Shown here: positions 1-9,167 of the stretch, in pieces
How the letters are laid out: each line of letters begins with the position of its first letter
Position numbering within the stretch: the first letter of the stretch is position 1
DNA from: Phycisphaerae bacterium
GTDB lineage: Bacteria; Planctomycetota; Phycisphaerae; Phycisphaerales; Phycisphaeraceae
Length of the DNA stretch: 64,000 nt
Direction: 5' to 3'
NCBI GenBank assembly: GCA_030426385.1
Contig: JAUHYI010000010.1
Span: 1 to 64,000 of the forward strand
The notes under the pieces: model-generated
What the model saw: the letters and a program-made list of their open reading frames with translations, nothing else
Databases searched by the model: none
What the model was told of the DNA's origin: nothing
Translations under genes and position numbers: made by a program

Positions 1-267
1 CAAAAGCTTTAGGTGCGGTCACACGTTCCTGCCGTATGCATGCATGCATCACAACCATCACTGGCAAACAAAAACCGCCTAACACGTGCGAACTCTCGAT
101 CAACATGCGTTAGGCGATGTGTTTCCACAAGTCATACCACGCGCTACGCGGCAAGTATCCCGGCTCGTTTTTTAACACGCTTTATCGATGGCAGTGAAAC
201 GGCATGACTTCGTTTTCATCGAGCCAATGACAATCACACTAGCAATCAAACCAGCAATCACACTACG

Positions 268-339
268 TCAAGCTTTGGGGACGGCAACAGGTCGGCCGGT
301 AAGCGTGACCGCCATACCACAAGCCAACACCAGGGCAAC
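268..339 (-). pseudogene. Read-through remnant of a PEP-CTERM anchor
   Basis: Directly after the TAG stop of the upstream minus-strand gene, the same frame stays open for 23 codons up to a TGA at 268-270. It encodes a hydrophobic stretch (VALVLACGMAVTL) followed by a short tail with R and K. Together with the last residues before the stop (PVSEPG) this has the order of a PEP-CTERM sorting signal: PEP-like motif, hydrophobic helix, basic end. A single base change to TAG would explain the split. The tail is less basic than in the intact copy at 3756-4370. No other gene is seen in positions 1-339. Confidence 0.55.
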
Positions 340-1086
340 CTAACCAGGCTCTGACACGGGCTGGTACTCGACCGTAATATCATCCAAAAAATACGTTGAA
401 CCCGCGCTCAAATGCGTAAACACCATTTTACCCAGCGACGATACAGGAACCTGAAAAGCCAAGTCCTTGTATGTGGTATTGGCAATCGTGAGACTGTAAG
501 TCCCTGTCGCCACATTGATCTCATAGCGTACGTGGTGCCAAGTGTCGATCGCAAAATTGTCGGTCTGATCCTTCGTGCTTCCAGCCAGACGCATTCGGAA
601 GCTGTTGATGATTGGAATGTAACGGTAATTATCACCAAGCGCTGCTGTGGTACCCGACACGCTCGGCTCTTGAACGGCAAAGCCCATCCCGCCCAAGTTC
701 GGACTCGTTGAGGAAAGATAAAAATCAAAGTCGATCGTGATCACAGCGGCATCACTCGACGCACTGGCCCAGTCCGCAAAAGCTCTTGTATCAAACTGTG
801 CCACCCGTTGCGAGGCCAAGTAATTTGACCCAGATCCAGCCGGACCGGGCGTCACATTATCCACCACCTGAATAATTCCAGGCCGAGCAATGCCATCGCC
901 ATCGAGTCGCAAAAATGACGTCCAGCGTCCAATCTGCGCGACTGGATCGGCGTAATTGTTTTCATCAGGCCATGCCCGTGCGGTCACGTTTTCAAAATCA
1001 TCGCTAAACACGGTCTCTGCCGGGGCATCCAAAGCAACGAACAGCAACGATAAAACAGCCAAAAGACAAACAATACTCGATTTCAC
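340..1086 (-). CDS. Secreted protein, truncated PEP-CTERM exoprotein
   Basis: A secreted protein of about 248 residues. I chose the GTG at 1086 because AGGAGA stands 8 bases before it and translation then begins directly with a signal peptide (MKSSIVCLLAVLSLLF, cleavage near APA-ET); an ATG at 1152 would add 22 charged residues in front. The mature part is rich in beta-strand-like segments (FYLSSTSPNLGGMGF, WHHVRYEINVATGTYSLTI) and resembles LamG/concanavalin-type lectin-like modules seen in planctomycete exoproteins. It ends in PVSEPG at a TAG, exactly where a PEP-CTERM anchor should continue (see 268-339). As encoded, the protein would be secreted but not sorted. Function unknown. Confidence 0.8.
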   Translation of the reverse strand: MKSSIVCLLAVLSLLFVALDAPAETVFSDDFENVTARAWPDENNYADPVAQIGRWTSFLRLDGDGIARPGIIQVVDNVTPGPAGSGSNYLASQRVAQFDTRAFADWASASSDAAVITIDFDFYLSSTSPNLGGMGFAVQEPSVSGTTAALGDNYRYIPIINSFRMRLAGSTKDQTDNFAIDTWHHVRYEINVATGTYSLTIANTTYKDLAFQVPVSSLGKMVFTHLSAGSTYFLDDITVEYQPVSEPG

Positions 1087-1583
1087 ATTTCGTCTCCTAT
1101 TGATTTTCAAGCATTCACCGACAACATCGGCCCGGCCAGCATGATTTTTCACTGCTGTGATAAAGACACTTGCAGCCCACCAAATAGCAATAAACGCACC
1201 AAGACTCGGGGCAATCCTAACTCAATAAAAGCGCAGATGCAATCAAAAAAACGCAGATGCAGAGGTTTTATGATGCAATAGCCCACAAACCACCAAAATC
1301 CAGCCCCTCAGCGACCCAAAAACAAGCATCCTGCACACCGCCCAGCCCTGAAACGCCACAACCATGATGCTTTAACGCCCCCCCCAACACACACACACAC
1401 CACCACCACGAACGGTCGTCGTAAGCCGCGATTGCAAAATTGTCTATGCAAACCCCAAGTGACCATGAAACGAAAATCGCCCGTTGCCAATCGTTGCCTG
1501 CCGTTGCGACGGCCACCAACGACGATCGCGGACAACGAGCCATGCCCGCCCAACGGCGCGTGCGAGAGAACCAAACAGAAGCG
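1087..1583. other. Intergenic region with low-complexity DNA
   Basis: About 500 bases upstream of the truncated exoprotein and downstream of the phosphodiesterase. It contains a CCCCCCC run followed by AC dinucleotide and CCA repeats around 1379-1408 and the two CGCAGATGCA copies listed separately. The open frames across it are continuations of antisense frames and lack signals of a gene. I see no RNA gene. Confidence 0.5.
1231..1261. repeat. Two direct copies of CGCAGATGCA, 20-bp period
   Basis: GCGCAGATGCA at 1231-1241 and ACGCAGATGCA at 1251-1261, both preceded by an A-run. They lie about 150 bases upstream of the GTG start at 1086 on the promoter side. A 20-bp period puts both copies on nearly the same helix face, so a paired protein-binding site is possible; this is inference. 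Confidence 0.4.
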
Positions 1584-3593
1584 CTAAACGGATGGACCGG
1601 AACTTTTGACGGGCTTGGTCGCTCCCCGCGATGACGAAATGTGTTTGTGCCCCGCGGGCAACAGATGGGCGAGCTTCTGACGGGCTGGGCGAAATGAGGG
1701 AGCCAACCCAAGACAGGTTTGCAGCGCCAGGATGGCATGATCGGTATCACCGGTTGCTGCCAGCGCACAACCGAGATGATAATGGGCTTTGGGAAAAAAG
1801 TGGGCCAGCTCCACCGCATCAAGCGCGTGGCCGATCGCGTCGGGGTATCGCTTATCTTTTAACGCCAACTCACTAAGGGCATCGGCGATCAGTGGATTTT
1901 GTCCATCCTGTTCGGCGGCACGATCCAGCAAGCGGCGAGCATCATGCAACTCATCGCGTTGCAAATGAATCTGGGCTGCTCGCGTCAACGCAACGAGCGA
2001 GTCCGGCGTTTCCTCGAGTTGCAGTTGAACCAACTCGTGCGCATGATCCAACTGCCCCATATCCATCAACACCTTGGCATGCAATAGACGAATCCCCGGC
2101 ATGGCATCGAGTTGTTGTATTTGCTCAAGTGCCTCGTCGTATCGTTTTAACTGTGCGAAACATCGCGCCAACTCGAAACGATAGCCAGGCTTGTCAGGAT
2201 GGTCCAGCGATAATTGTTTCCAAAGATCAATCGCATGGCTGGCACGTCGACTGTCACTCAATGCGCGGGCCAGGTTATAACGTTGCAGTTCAATCGTTCG
2301 ATCGATCTGCTCCTGCACACCACCCTGCGGCAGATCCACATAACCCAGGTCGGCCAGGTGTCGCATCGCTTGAGCTGCGACCACCGGATCATCGACAGCC
2401 CCAGTAGACTCCGCAGATTCGGCAGACTCGGTATCGCGCACACCGCTAGCCATAACAGGATCATCCCACGTCAATCGCATGTCCGGCAACTCATCGCTAT
2501 CGAGCGCCTCGCCCCAGGGCCGACCATCCATATCCATACTCACAGGCAACCCAAACAGCCGCAGAATGGTGGGCGTCACATCGAGAATCGTGCCGCCGTA
2601 AATTTGCTCGCCTTGCTTAACGCCCGGCCCAGCCAAAACACCAACACCAAACGGACGATGCCACTGTTCCGGCGCGTCATAGCCACGCGGACCGGGCCGA
2701 CCTGCGTCATGATAAAAACCGTGATCGGATACGAGCATCACCGTGGTATCGTCGCCAGCGATGGCCAGGAGTTGCCCCAACATCATGTCATGAAATCGAT
2801 AGCACCCCTCCATCACCGGACCGAAAATTTCACCATCACGCACATCAACGCCCGGCAGCAACGGCGGATGGTATGGCATGAAATGGTGGCCGAATTCATC
2901 AATCGCGCCGAAGTAAAGACAGGCTAAATCCCACGGTTTTTCCTGCAAAGTAAAGCAAGCCGCCGCCTGCACCGTGGCCGCACGAGCCAGTAACGTCGCA
3001 AGCCGAATCAGGCGATCGTCATCGCGCTGATCGATCTCCGCAGCACGCGGCACGAACGGTAGTAACGCCGACGCATCCAACGCCGCCGGATCAACCAGAA
3101 GACGGGCCAGCGGAGCAGCCAGTTCAGCGGGATGCACAGTGCCCTCGGGAATTTCAACCCCTCCGCCGTCACCCACCCCGGGTTTCACCAGCGCGGTGTA
3201 CGCATCGCTAACCACCACGCCATCGATCGGCTCGGCTGGGTGCGAAGCAAACCAGTTAATGATGCAACTTTTAAGCCCCTGCTGCGAACAGATATTCCAC
3301 AGCGCTTTGCAGGTGCGACTGGTGCTGGTCACAGGACGAACACCGGTGGCATCAGGTTTAGGTTCAGCAAAACCGTGGATGCCATGCTTGTCCGCACGCT
3401 TGCCGGTCGCGATCGAAGTCCACAACATCGGCGACAGGATCGGCCTGATCGTTGCGACATTGCCACGACATCCGCGATTGATCAGCGACGCAAGATTAGG
3501 AAGTGCGCCGACCTCAAGCAAAGGATCAATCATGCGCCAGTCCGCAGCGTCCCAACCAATAAGCAAAACCTTTTGGGCAAGTCGTTGAGACAT
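1584..3593 (-). CDS. Alkaline phosphatase superfamily phosphodiesterase with TPR tail
   Basis: A 669-residue protein. Residues 1-380 match the type I phosphodiesterase/nucleotide pyrophosphatase group: an N-terminal GWDAADW metal-site Asp, the candidate nucleophile region SPMLWTSIATGK near residue 55, an FGAIDEFGHHF segment and VSDHGF with the Asp-His metal ligands. Residues from about 430 to 650 are repeated helical pairs of TPR type (for example YRFELARCFAQLKRYDEAL and KAHYHLGCALAATGDTDHAI). No signal peptide is visible, so it should be cytoplasmic. Phosphatase-TPR fusions are common in planctomycetes; the substrate is unknown. Start is ATG without a clear Shine-Dalgarno sequence. Confidence 0.85.
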   Translation of the reverse strand: MSQRLAQKVLLIGWDAADWRMIDPLLEVGALPNLASLINRGCRGNVATIRPILSPMLWTSIATGKRADKHGIHGFAEPKPDATGVRPVTSTSRTCKALWNICSQQGLKSCIINWFASHPAEPIDGVVVSDAYTALVKPGVGDGGGVEIPEGTVHPAELAAPLARLLVDPAALDASALLPFVPRAAEIDQRDDDRLIRLATLLARAATVQAAACFTLQEKPWDLACLYFGAIDEFGHHFMPYHPPLLPGVDVRDGEIFGPVMEGCYRFHDMMLGQLLAIAGDDTTVMLVSDHGFYHDAGRPGPRGYDAPEQWHRPFGVGVLAGPGVKQGEQIYGGTILDVTPTILRLFGLPVSMDMDGRPWGEALDSDELPDMRLTWDDPVMASGVRDTESAESAESTGAVDDPVVAAQAMRHLADLGYVDLPQGGVQEQIDRTIELQRYNLARALSDSRRASHAIDLWKQLSLDHPDKPGYRFELARCFAQLKRYDEALEQIQQLDAMPGIRLLHAKVLMDMGQLDHAHELVQLQLEETPDSLVALTRAAQIHLQRDELHDARRLLDRAAEQDGQNPLIADALSELALKDKRYPDAIGHALDAVELAHFFPKAHYHLGCALAATGDTDHAILALQTCLGLAPSFRPARQKLAHLLPAGHKHISSSRGATKPVKSSGPSV

Positions 3594-3755
3594 TGGAAAA
3601 CCATGACGCCACGATGAATATTAATGCGCTTAGCAATACACCGGCGAAGACAGCCAAGCAAGAAAACACGAGGCAAAGCAAAATCAAATTAAACGAAGCC
3701 AAACAAATTCAAGCGAAGCGAGACGAGACAAAGCAATGCATATCACCAAAGCGAT
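3594..3755. other. Purine-rich degenerate repeat spacer
   Basis: From about 3650 to 3740 the plus strand is strongly purine-biased, with many irregular variants of GCAAA, AAGC and GAGAC. It separates two minus-strand genes and has no convincing reading frame. Confidence 0.4.
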
Positions 3756-4370
3756 TCATCCAACCTTACGCCGACGGCGTGTTGCCAAAGCGCCTGCACC
3801 AGCAGCCAACAGCGCCAATGTACCAGGCTCAGGAACAGGAGGAATCGCACCAGCCACAATTGGCGTATTCGGCGTACTCTCGTAAGCGTAGTCGCGCACG
3901 ATCGCATGAAGCGGATTGGTGTTATCAATTTGCAAGCCAATCCAACCGTAATGCGTTTGCCCACCGATGAGAAATTCAACGCCCACATACTTTTCAGTGC
4001 CGTTGAAAAAATTGTAGTTGTTGGTGGTCGCAGCGATGTTATAACCACTGGCCTCACTCGAGGCAGCCCCGATCACTTCGCCACTCTCGAAACCCCGAAC
4101 GTAATAAGCTCCACTACTGGTTAGCACATTGCCCGCATAGGCATCGCGTACCTGCATGTTCGCGTCCGAGGTGATGATGACCACCTCAGCGTAACCAGCG
4201 TTGTCAAGATTTATCAACGGGCTCGATCCATTGAACGCTTCCAGGTCCGGATCAAGATCGGTATAGACGACCTCAGCATCAGCCGACATCGGGAGAGCGA
4301 AAGCGCCAAGTGCGGCGGCGGTTGAATACAACGCTAGTTTTCGAGCCCGAGTGCTGGTGGTGCGATTCAT
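3756..4370 (-). CDS. PEP-CTERM sorting domain protein
   Basis: A 204-residue exoprotein. The start ATG has a strong Shine-Dalgarno sequence (AAGGGAGG, 6 bases spacing). A signal peptide (KLALYSTAAALGAFALPMSADA) is followed by a beta-rich mature region with GGQTHYGWIGLQI, a motif common to many short PEP-CTERM proteins. It ends in a textbook anchor: VPEPGTLALLAAGAGALATRRRRKVG. In the family the anchor is recognised by an exosortase and processed at the cell surface; no exosortase gene is in this window. The molecular role of the mature protein is unknown. It gives the intact reference for the truncated anchor at 268-339. Confidence 0.93.
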   Translation of the reverse strand: MNRTTSTRARKLALYSTAAALGAFALPMSADAEVVYTDLDPDLEAFNGSSPLINLDNAGYAEVVIITSDANMQVRDAYAGNVLTSSGAYYVRGFESGEVIGAASSEASGYNIAATTNNYNFFNGTEKYVGVEFLIGGQTHYGWIGLQIDNTNPLHAIVRDYAYESTPNTPIVAGAIPPVPEPGTLALLAAGAGALATRRRRKVG

Positions 4371-4435
4371 GCCAAACCTCCCTTACATGCAAAATGCCCC
4401 AAAACCGTACAATTATCTCATTGAACTATATAATT

Positions 4436-4464
4436 AATGTAGCAGGTGTTTTCCGTGATTACAA
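4436..4464 (-). promoter_or_regulatory. Candidate sigma70-type promoter
   Basis: Read on the minus strand: TTGTAA, 17 bases, TACATT, about 65 bases upstream of the PEP-CTERM start at 4370. Four of six bases of each box match the consensus. The surrounding DNA is AT-rich. Prediction only. Confidence 0.35.
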
Positions 4465-4478
4465 GTGTAAAATTACAC
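4465..4478. promoter_or_regulatory. Perfect inverted repeat GTGTAA-AA-TTACAC
   Basis: A 6+6 inverted repeat with two spacer bases, directly upstream of the candidate -35 box and between two divergent genes. Its position fits an operator or activator site. No linked regulator can be named. Confidence 0.35.
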
Positions 4479-4531
4479 TAATCCCCTTTTTATACTGGCC
4501 ATATCAATCGGGCACCTCTATATTTCAATAA

Positions 4532-5137
4532 ATGAGCAATAACCTAAAAACCCCGACCGCTCCGACCATCCCGACTGTAGTCGCCAGCGGCTTACCACGA
4601 TCGGGCACCAGCTTGCTGATGCAAATGCTCGCGGCGGGTGGATTGCCGATTCTGGCTGACGCGGATCGGCCGCCTGATGCGGACAATCCTCGCGGCTACT
4701 TCGAGTTAAAGGACATCAAATCATTGCGCGACAATCCCGCAGCGATGAACGATTCGCCAGGCCACGCCGTGAAAGTCGTTGCGACGCAACTGCCCTACCT
4801 GCCGACCGATCGGCCATATCGAATATTGTTTATTCATCGCCATCTCGAGGAAGTGCTCGCGTCGCAACACCGCATGATCGAACGCCTGGGTAAAAGTCCG
4901 GTTCCGTTAACGGACGCCCAACTCTCAACCGCACTGGCCCAACATCGCGATGCGGCACTGCAGTGGTGCGGCCGAACGCCACAAGTAACCTGTCACGAAT
5001 TCGAATACCGAACGCTTTGCTTTGAGCCAGAGAAGATCGTCGCTGAGATATGCCAATTTCTTGCAGACGATTTCCAACTGGATGCCCAAGCGATGGCCAG
5101 CACGCCAGACCCGTCGTTGTATCACCAACGCAAGTGA
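4532..5137 (+). CDS. Sulfotransferase-family protein
   Basis: A 201-residue protein. The N-terminal GLPRSGTSLLMQML is the 5'-phosphosulfate-binding loop of PAPS-dependent sulfotransferases, and ILFIHRHLEEVLASQHRM in the middle fits the 3'-phosphate-binding region. Family members move sulfate from PAPS to sugars, proteins or small molecules. It is shorter than most (usually 250-320), so the acceptor domain is small. There is no signal peptide. It stands alone, divergent from the PEP-CTERM gene and convergent with the hexosaminidase. Acceptor unknown. Confidence 0.75.
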   Translation: MSNNLKTPTAPTIPTVVASGLPRSGTSLLMQMLAAGGLPILADADRPPDADNPRGYFELKDIKSLRDNPAAMNDSPGHAVKVVATQLPYLPTDRPYRILFIHRHLEEVLASQHRMIERLGKSPVPLTDAQLSTALAQHRDAALQWCGRTPQVTCHEFEYRTLCFEPEKIVAEICQFLADDFQLDAQAMASTPDPSLYHQRK

Positions 5138-5272
5138 GGCTTGATCACAACAAACAAACAACACGCAGCGAGAATAACCGCACCCGCGCGACACCACGGC
5201 TTCACGGCTTCTCAACATCGATCACTGCCAAGACAATTACACTGATCACTGTGATGATAATTGTGACGATAG

Positions 5273-6877
5273 TTACGGCGATAGTTGTGGTGTTACTAAT
5301 TCTGCCAAGCCCGACACAGTGCCGAACGATTGTTTTTTTTCATGCGACTCCAAACGACGTTGAAAATCATCAAAACTTCGACCCACGCGCGGCGACCACA
5401 ATGCCTCAGAAAAAGCGATCAAGCGAGGCATCAATTGATGTTCCAGCGATTGCTCGCTGGCTGCATGTTCGGTCCACAGCGGCGCTTCGCTACCCAGGAT
5501 ACGACTCGCGTGCTCCGCTTCCAAACCATCCGGCAACGGATCAAAATGATAAATCTTTTCGAGTGGGAGCACGATCATCCAATCCGGCTTGTGGCGAGCA
5601 TCCTCCTGACTGGCAGGATAATCCAGATAGGTCCATTCATGATTTGAATTGATCACCTGATAACCTTGCCGCGCAGCAATAGCCGCCTCGCCAGGAAACC
5701 ACGCGTGCACGATCTGATCCTGCGGCAATTGATCACTGACACCTTCGGTCCAGGCAATGGTCGATCGGCCAAGTTTTTCCCGACAAAACGCATGAATTCG
5801 CTTAAGAAAATGAATACGAAGATCAGCACTAGCCTTACCATTGATGTCGCTTAAAAGCGCCTGGCATTGCGGGCATTGCTCCCAATGCTGGTGCGGCGTT
5901 TCGTCACCGCCGATATGCAGATGTGGCGAGTCAAACACGTCGGCCAACTCTTCGAATACATGTTGGATAAACGTGTAAACCTGTTCATTGGCGGAACAAA
6001 AAGCGCGACGCCCAGCCAGTGAGGTAAACGCATTCCAGCCTTCGTCGGCCAACGTTAATGTTTCACCGGTGCACGACAACTCAGGAAAAACCGCCAAGGC
6101 GGCATTGCAATGACCAGGCATATCAATCTCAGGGACTACCGTGATGAAACGCTCACGTGCATAGTCGACCACTTGCCGCATCTGTTCGTGCGAATAGAAA
6201 CCGCCATAACGATGCGCACCCTTGCCGCGCCAGGCAGCCTTCTCAACCAGTTCGGGATAACGCTTGATCTCGGGACGCCAAGCTTCGTCATCCGCCAGAT
6301 GCCAGTGCAATCGATTGAGCTTGAGCGCGGCCATGCGATCGAGGTGACGCAGAATCCAATCCACCGACTGCAAATGTCGAGCTGAATCAATCATCGAACC
6401 GCGCCAACGAAAGCGCGGACGGTCGCGAATCACACCGCACGGTATCGCCCCCTCGCTCGAATGCACAGCGACGAGTTGGCCCAACGTCTGAAGCGCATAA
6501 AACCAACCACGCGCATGACTGGCCATGATTGTCAGTTGGTCGGGCTCGATCCGTAATTCGTACGATTCGTCCCAGCCGTTATCGCTTTTATTTTTATCAC
6601 AGCTTTCGATTTTACTTTCAGCTTCGGCTTCGCTTTGCTCGGACGCGCGATAGATCAAACAGCAATCCACTGTCGCACCCGTTGTCGAGATTGGCGAGAT
6701 TCGCGAGGCCGATTCGCCAGACGCAAAACACCCCGCCGCAACCTCATCAAATGCCTGACGGATCGCCCGGCTAATCTCCACGTCACCCGTCAGGCGCAGC
6801 CCGCCAGCGAAGGCACATCGGCCTGTTTTTTCGGCAAATTCAGCCACACGTGGCAATGTCAAGGGCCACTGCGTCAC
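5273..6877 (-). CDS. Beta-N-acetylhexosaminidase, GH20
   Basis: A 534-residue glycoside hydrolase. Residues 1-150 form the GH20 accessory domain (it includes an Asp/Glu/Lys/Ser-rich insertion around 80-95); from about 155 the TIM barrel begins with RPRFRWRGSMIDSARH. The catalytic pair is in HIGGDETPHQHW (about residues 323-334): Asp orients the substrate acetamido group and Glu is the acid/base. A CPQC motif follows at once. GH20 enzymes release terminal GlcNAc or GalNAc. There is no signal peptide, so it probably acts on imported oligosaccharides. It starts with GTG inside the stop of the ROK gene (GTGA overlap, 6874-6877), so the two are translationally coupled. Confidence 0.93.
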   Translation of the reverse strand: MTQWPLTLPRVAEFAEKTGRCAFAGGLRLTGDVEISRAIRQAFDEVAAGCFASGESASRISPISTTGATVDCCLIYRASEQSEAEAESKIESCDKNKSDNGWDESYELRIEPDQLTIMASHARGWFYALQTLGQLVAVHSSEGAIPCGVIRDRPRFRWRGSMIDSARHLQSVDWILRHLDRMAALKLNRLHWHLADDEAWRPEIKRYPELVEKAAWRGKGAHRYGGFYSHEQMRQVVDYARERFITVVPEIDMPGHCNAALAVFPELSCTGETLTLADEGWNAFTSLAGRRAFCSANEQVYTFIQHVFEELADVFDSPHLHIGGDETPHQHWEQCPQCQALLSDINGKASADLRIHFLKRIHAFCREKLGRSTIAWTEGVSDQLPQDQIVHAWFPGEAAIAARQGYQVINSNHEWTYLDYPASQEDARHKPDWMIVLPLEKIYHFDPLPDGLEAEHASRILGSEAPLWTEHAASEQSLEHQLMPRLIAFSEALWSPRVGRSFDDFQRRLESHEKKQSFGTVSGLAELVTPQLSP

Positions 6878-8019
6878 GATGTCACCCCCATAGCCTGATT
6901 GGCCATCGCGCCCGTTTCCGACGGAAGCAATGCCATATCCAACGCCGCAATCGCTGCTCCCATCGGCACGCCATGATCCATAAACAGCGACGGTCGAATC
7001 GACACATGCCGGTTAGGCACGGGCACGATGCGAGCGTTGAGTTGCTCTTCGATATTTTGAATCATCGCCTGGTTGGTCAAACTCAGGTTACCACCAATGA
7101 TGATCGCCGACGGATCCAACAGATCAACGATCGGCACAAGTGTCGCAGAAATTCGATCAGCCAACTGATATAGGTCCTGACTAAAATCACCCTCAGGCGA
7201 GGACATGACCAGCAGTTGCTCGGCGGACACACAACCATAATGATCACGTTCGAGAATCGTGTCGATCTCACCAGCACCAAAACAGGCACCACGATAAACA
7301 TCACCATTAATAAACATCGACGAGCCCAAACCCTGAACTGCGTACTCCGTTCCCTTTTCGTCCGAGTTGATCAGCAGATACAGGAAATTACTTTCGTCCT
7401 GAGCATTGCCCTCTTTGGCTTCAGCGAACGCGGCAAAATTTGAATCATTGTCGATGCGCACATCCACCCCGAATGCCTCTGCCAGTGCTTCGCCAAGCTT
7501 CCAGTTTTGCAGATTGAATCGCGTCGATCGCAAAACAACACCACACACCGGATCAATCACGCCAGTCATTCCCAACCCGACCGCCAACAACTGGCCCGGC
7601 GGTGTACCACGACGAGCAACCCAATTATCCAATCGAGTCTTGAGCAATTGCGGAAGCAACGTAAAAGGCTCGCGAAGCGCCATGCGATCCCGATCAATCA
7701 CTTGCCCCTTGCAATCCAACAGCACCAGCGACGCAGAATCCCCTTCAATCCCCACCCCCAGCACCCAACCCAGATGAGGATCCACCTCGAGTAATACCTG
7801 TTTTTTGCCTGCCCCAGGCTTATCCAACTTACCTTGCGTGCGAACCACGCCGCGGCCAATCAGGTCGCGCGTGATGTAGGTCAGACTGGAACTTCGCAGT
7901 CCGGTGCGCTCCGCCAGTTGCCGTCGTGACAATGGGCCGTGATTCCGCAACAGATGCAAAACCAGTTGGCGATTCATCGCCGCGGCCTCTGTTTGATTCA
8001 TCTTCCATGTGTGCTGCAT
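6874..8019 (-). CDS. ROK-family transcriptional regulator
   Basis: A 381-residue protein with an N-terminal winged helix (HGPLSRRQLAERTGLRSSSLTYITRDLIGRGVV) and a C-terminal ROK sugar-kinase-like fold: VLGVGIEGDSASLVLLD as the nucleotide-site strand, GLGMTGVIDP and IDNDSNFAAFAEAKEG. ROK regulators such as NagC and Mlc bind a sugar or sugar phosphate and release DNA. The usual ROK zinc motif (CxCGxxGCxE) after GAGEI is not present; only a single Cys occurs in DHYGCVSAEQ. Coupling to the GH20 gene suggests that the ligand is an amino sugar. ATG at 8019 is used; ATG at 8001 is an alternative. Confidence 0.88.
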   Translation of the reverse strand: MQHTWKMNQTEAAAMNRQLVLHLLRNHGPLSRRQLAERTGLRSSSLTYITRDLIGRGVVRTQGKLDKPGAGKKQVLLEVDPHLGWVLGVGIEGDSASLVLLDCKGQVIDRDRMALREPFTLLPQLLKTRLDNWVARRGTPPGQLLAVGLGMTGVIDPVCGVVLRSTRFNLQNWKLGEALAEAFGVDVRIDNDSNFAAFAEAKEGNAQDESNFLYLLINSDEKGTEYAVQGLGSSMFINGDVYRGACFGAGEIDTILERDHYGCVSAEQLLVMSSPEGDFSQDLYQLADRISATLVPIVDLLDPSAIIIGGNLSLTNQAMIQNIEEQLNARIVPVPNRHVSIRPSLFMDHGVPMGAAIAALDMALLPSETGAMANQAMGVTS

Positions 8020-8159
8020 CTGCTGGGTTTCCCAATTAGTTTTCTGATTGCTTTACGGATTACTTTTCTAACAACAAGGCATACGACGGCGAACCGCACA
8101 AACACAATGAGGTCGGCTCATAAAAATCTTGCGATTGTTATTTGTGATTGCTACTAACA

Positions 8160-8888
8160 CTACTGATCCCACGTGATCCATTGAGGTTCGATTTCCTCAC
8201 CGCGCACCGAGCGAGCATGCCCATCAAGGAACAACAAGTTACCCGGGCCGGCATGCCGCTCATCGTCGGGCAAACGGGTCAGATAATCGCCGCGCGAAAA
8301 TCGATATTCCGTAAACGGCGAAGCGCCATCGACGCGATCGTTGTTGGTGTCCCACAACAACACGTGATCCGTTGGAACCTGAATGACATCGACTTTCTCC
8401 GCCTGCCATGAAGCATCCACTTGCGGATCATAGCCTGCCCGAGCACCGCCCATAGCCGTCCATCCACCACTGGGCCCACTGGCGTAGTTGTCAAAATTCA
8501 GCGCGTAGCTCCCACCTCTTTCAATTTTATAAAACGCATAATCGTTCGGCGGTGCAGCACCGTAGTCCTCGGCATCTTCGGGACAAACCAACAAACAATC
8601 GGCCAGATTACCGTCGGAACCTTTGGGAACATTAATGGCATTCGCGTATTCGGTCGCCAGATACCACGACCACAAATTCCCTCCCGCGGTGGGTGCGATG
8701 AGATAGCTATTGTGCTCGTCAAGATGAATCTGATGTACCACGCCGAGCTGGCGCTGGTGAGACAGGCAAAGCATCACGCGAGCACTACGCTTGGCTTGCG
8801 ACAACGCGGGCAACAGGATTCCGATCAGCAGCGCGATGATCGATATCACAACCAGCAGCTCAATGAGCGTGAAACCACCACGGATCAT
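8160..8888 (-). CDS. Type II secretion-like pseudopilin, H-X9-DG protein
   Basis: The start at 8888 gives [23 protein letters not shown], a class III prepilin leader with cleavage at G-F and an N-terminal membrane helix; a longer frame to 9074 would place 62 unlikely residues ahead of it. The remaining region is a globular periplasmic domain with a W/Y-rich core, and ends near HAGPGNLLFLDGH, which is the H-X9-DG motif known in many planctomycete and lentisphaeral pseudopilin-like proteins. Such proteins occur in dozens of paralogues per genome. A role in secretion or as a surface protein is inferred. It may be cotranscribed with the ROK gene (about 870 bases upstream of it, same strand). Confidence 0.85.
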   Translation of the reverse strand: MIRGGFTLIELLVVISIIALLIGILLPALSQAKRSARVMLCLSHQRQLGVVHQIHLDEHNSYLIAPTAGGNLWSWYLATEYANAINVPKGSDGNLADCLLVCPEDAEDYGAAPPNDYAFYKIERGGSYALNFDNYASGPSGGWTAMGGARAGYDPQVDASWQAEKVDVIQVPTDHVLLWDTNNDRVDGASPFTEYRFSRGDYLTRLPDDERHAGPGNLLFLDGHARSVRGEEIEPQWITWDQ

Positions 8889-9167
8889 GCCCACCCACAG
8901 GGCGCCGGACCTGGCACCAATGACGTGCTCAGAAGGGAGATTTAAGCGTTGAATAGGCAAGATATCAGTCCTCAGTGCAGTCGCTATACCACCCAACCAA
9001 CCAAGATAACTCACCCAATTCAAAAAGTCAATGAGAAAATAAAAACCAAAACAACACAATATTCCAAAAACCACAATATTTACATGATTTTTAAACTAAA
9101 TAATAAAACTCATTCAATGAATATATATATTGACCTGCAGCGGCAATGTTGTTACGCTGGCTTCTAT
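8889..9167. promoter_or_regulatory. AT-rich divergent promoter region
   Basis: The space between the pseudopilin (minus) and the secreted TIM-barrel gene (plus). From about 9000 to 9130 it is strongly AT-rich (for example ATATATATATTGACC near 9120), unlike the GC-balanced genes around it, so promoters for both directions are likely here. I cannot assign boxes with confidence. Confidence 0.4.
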
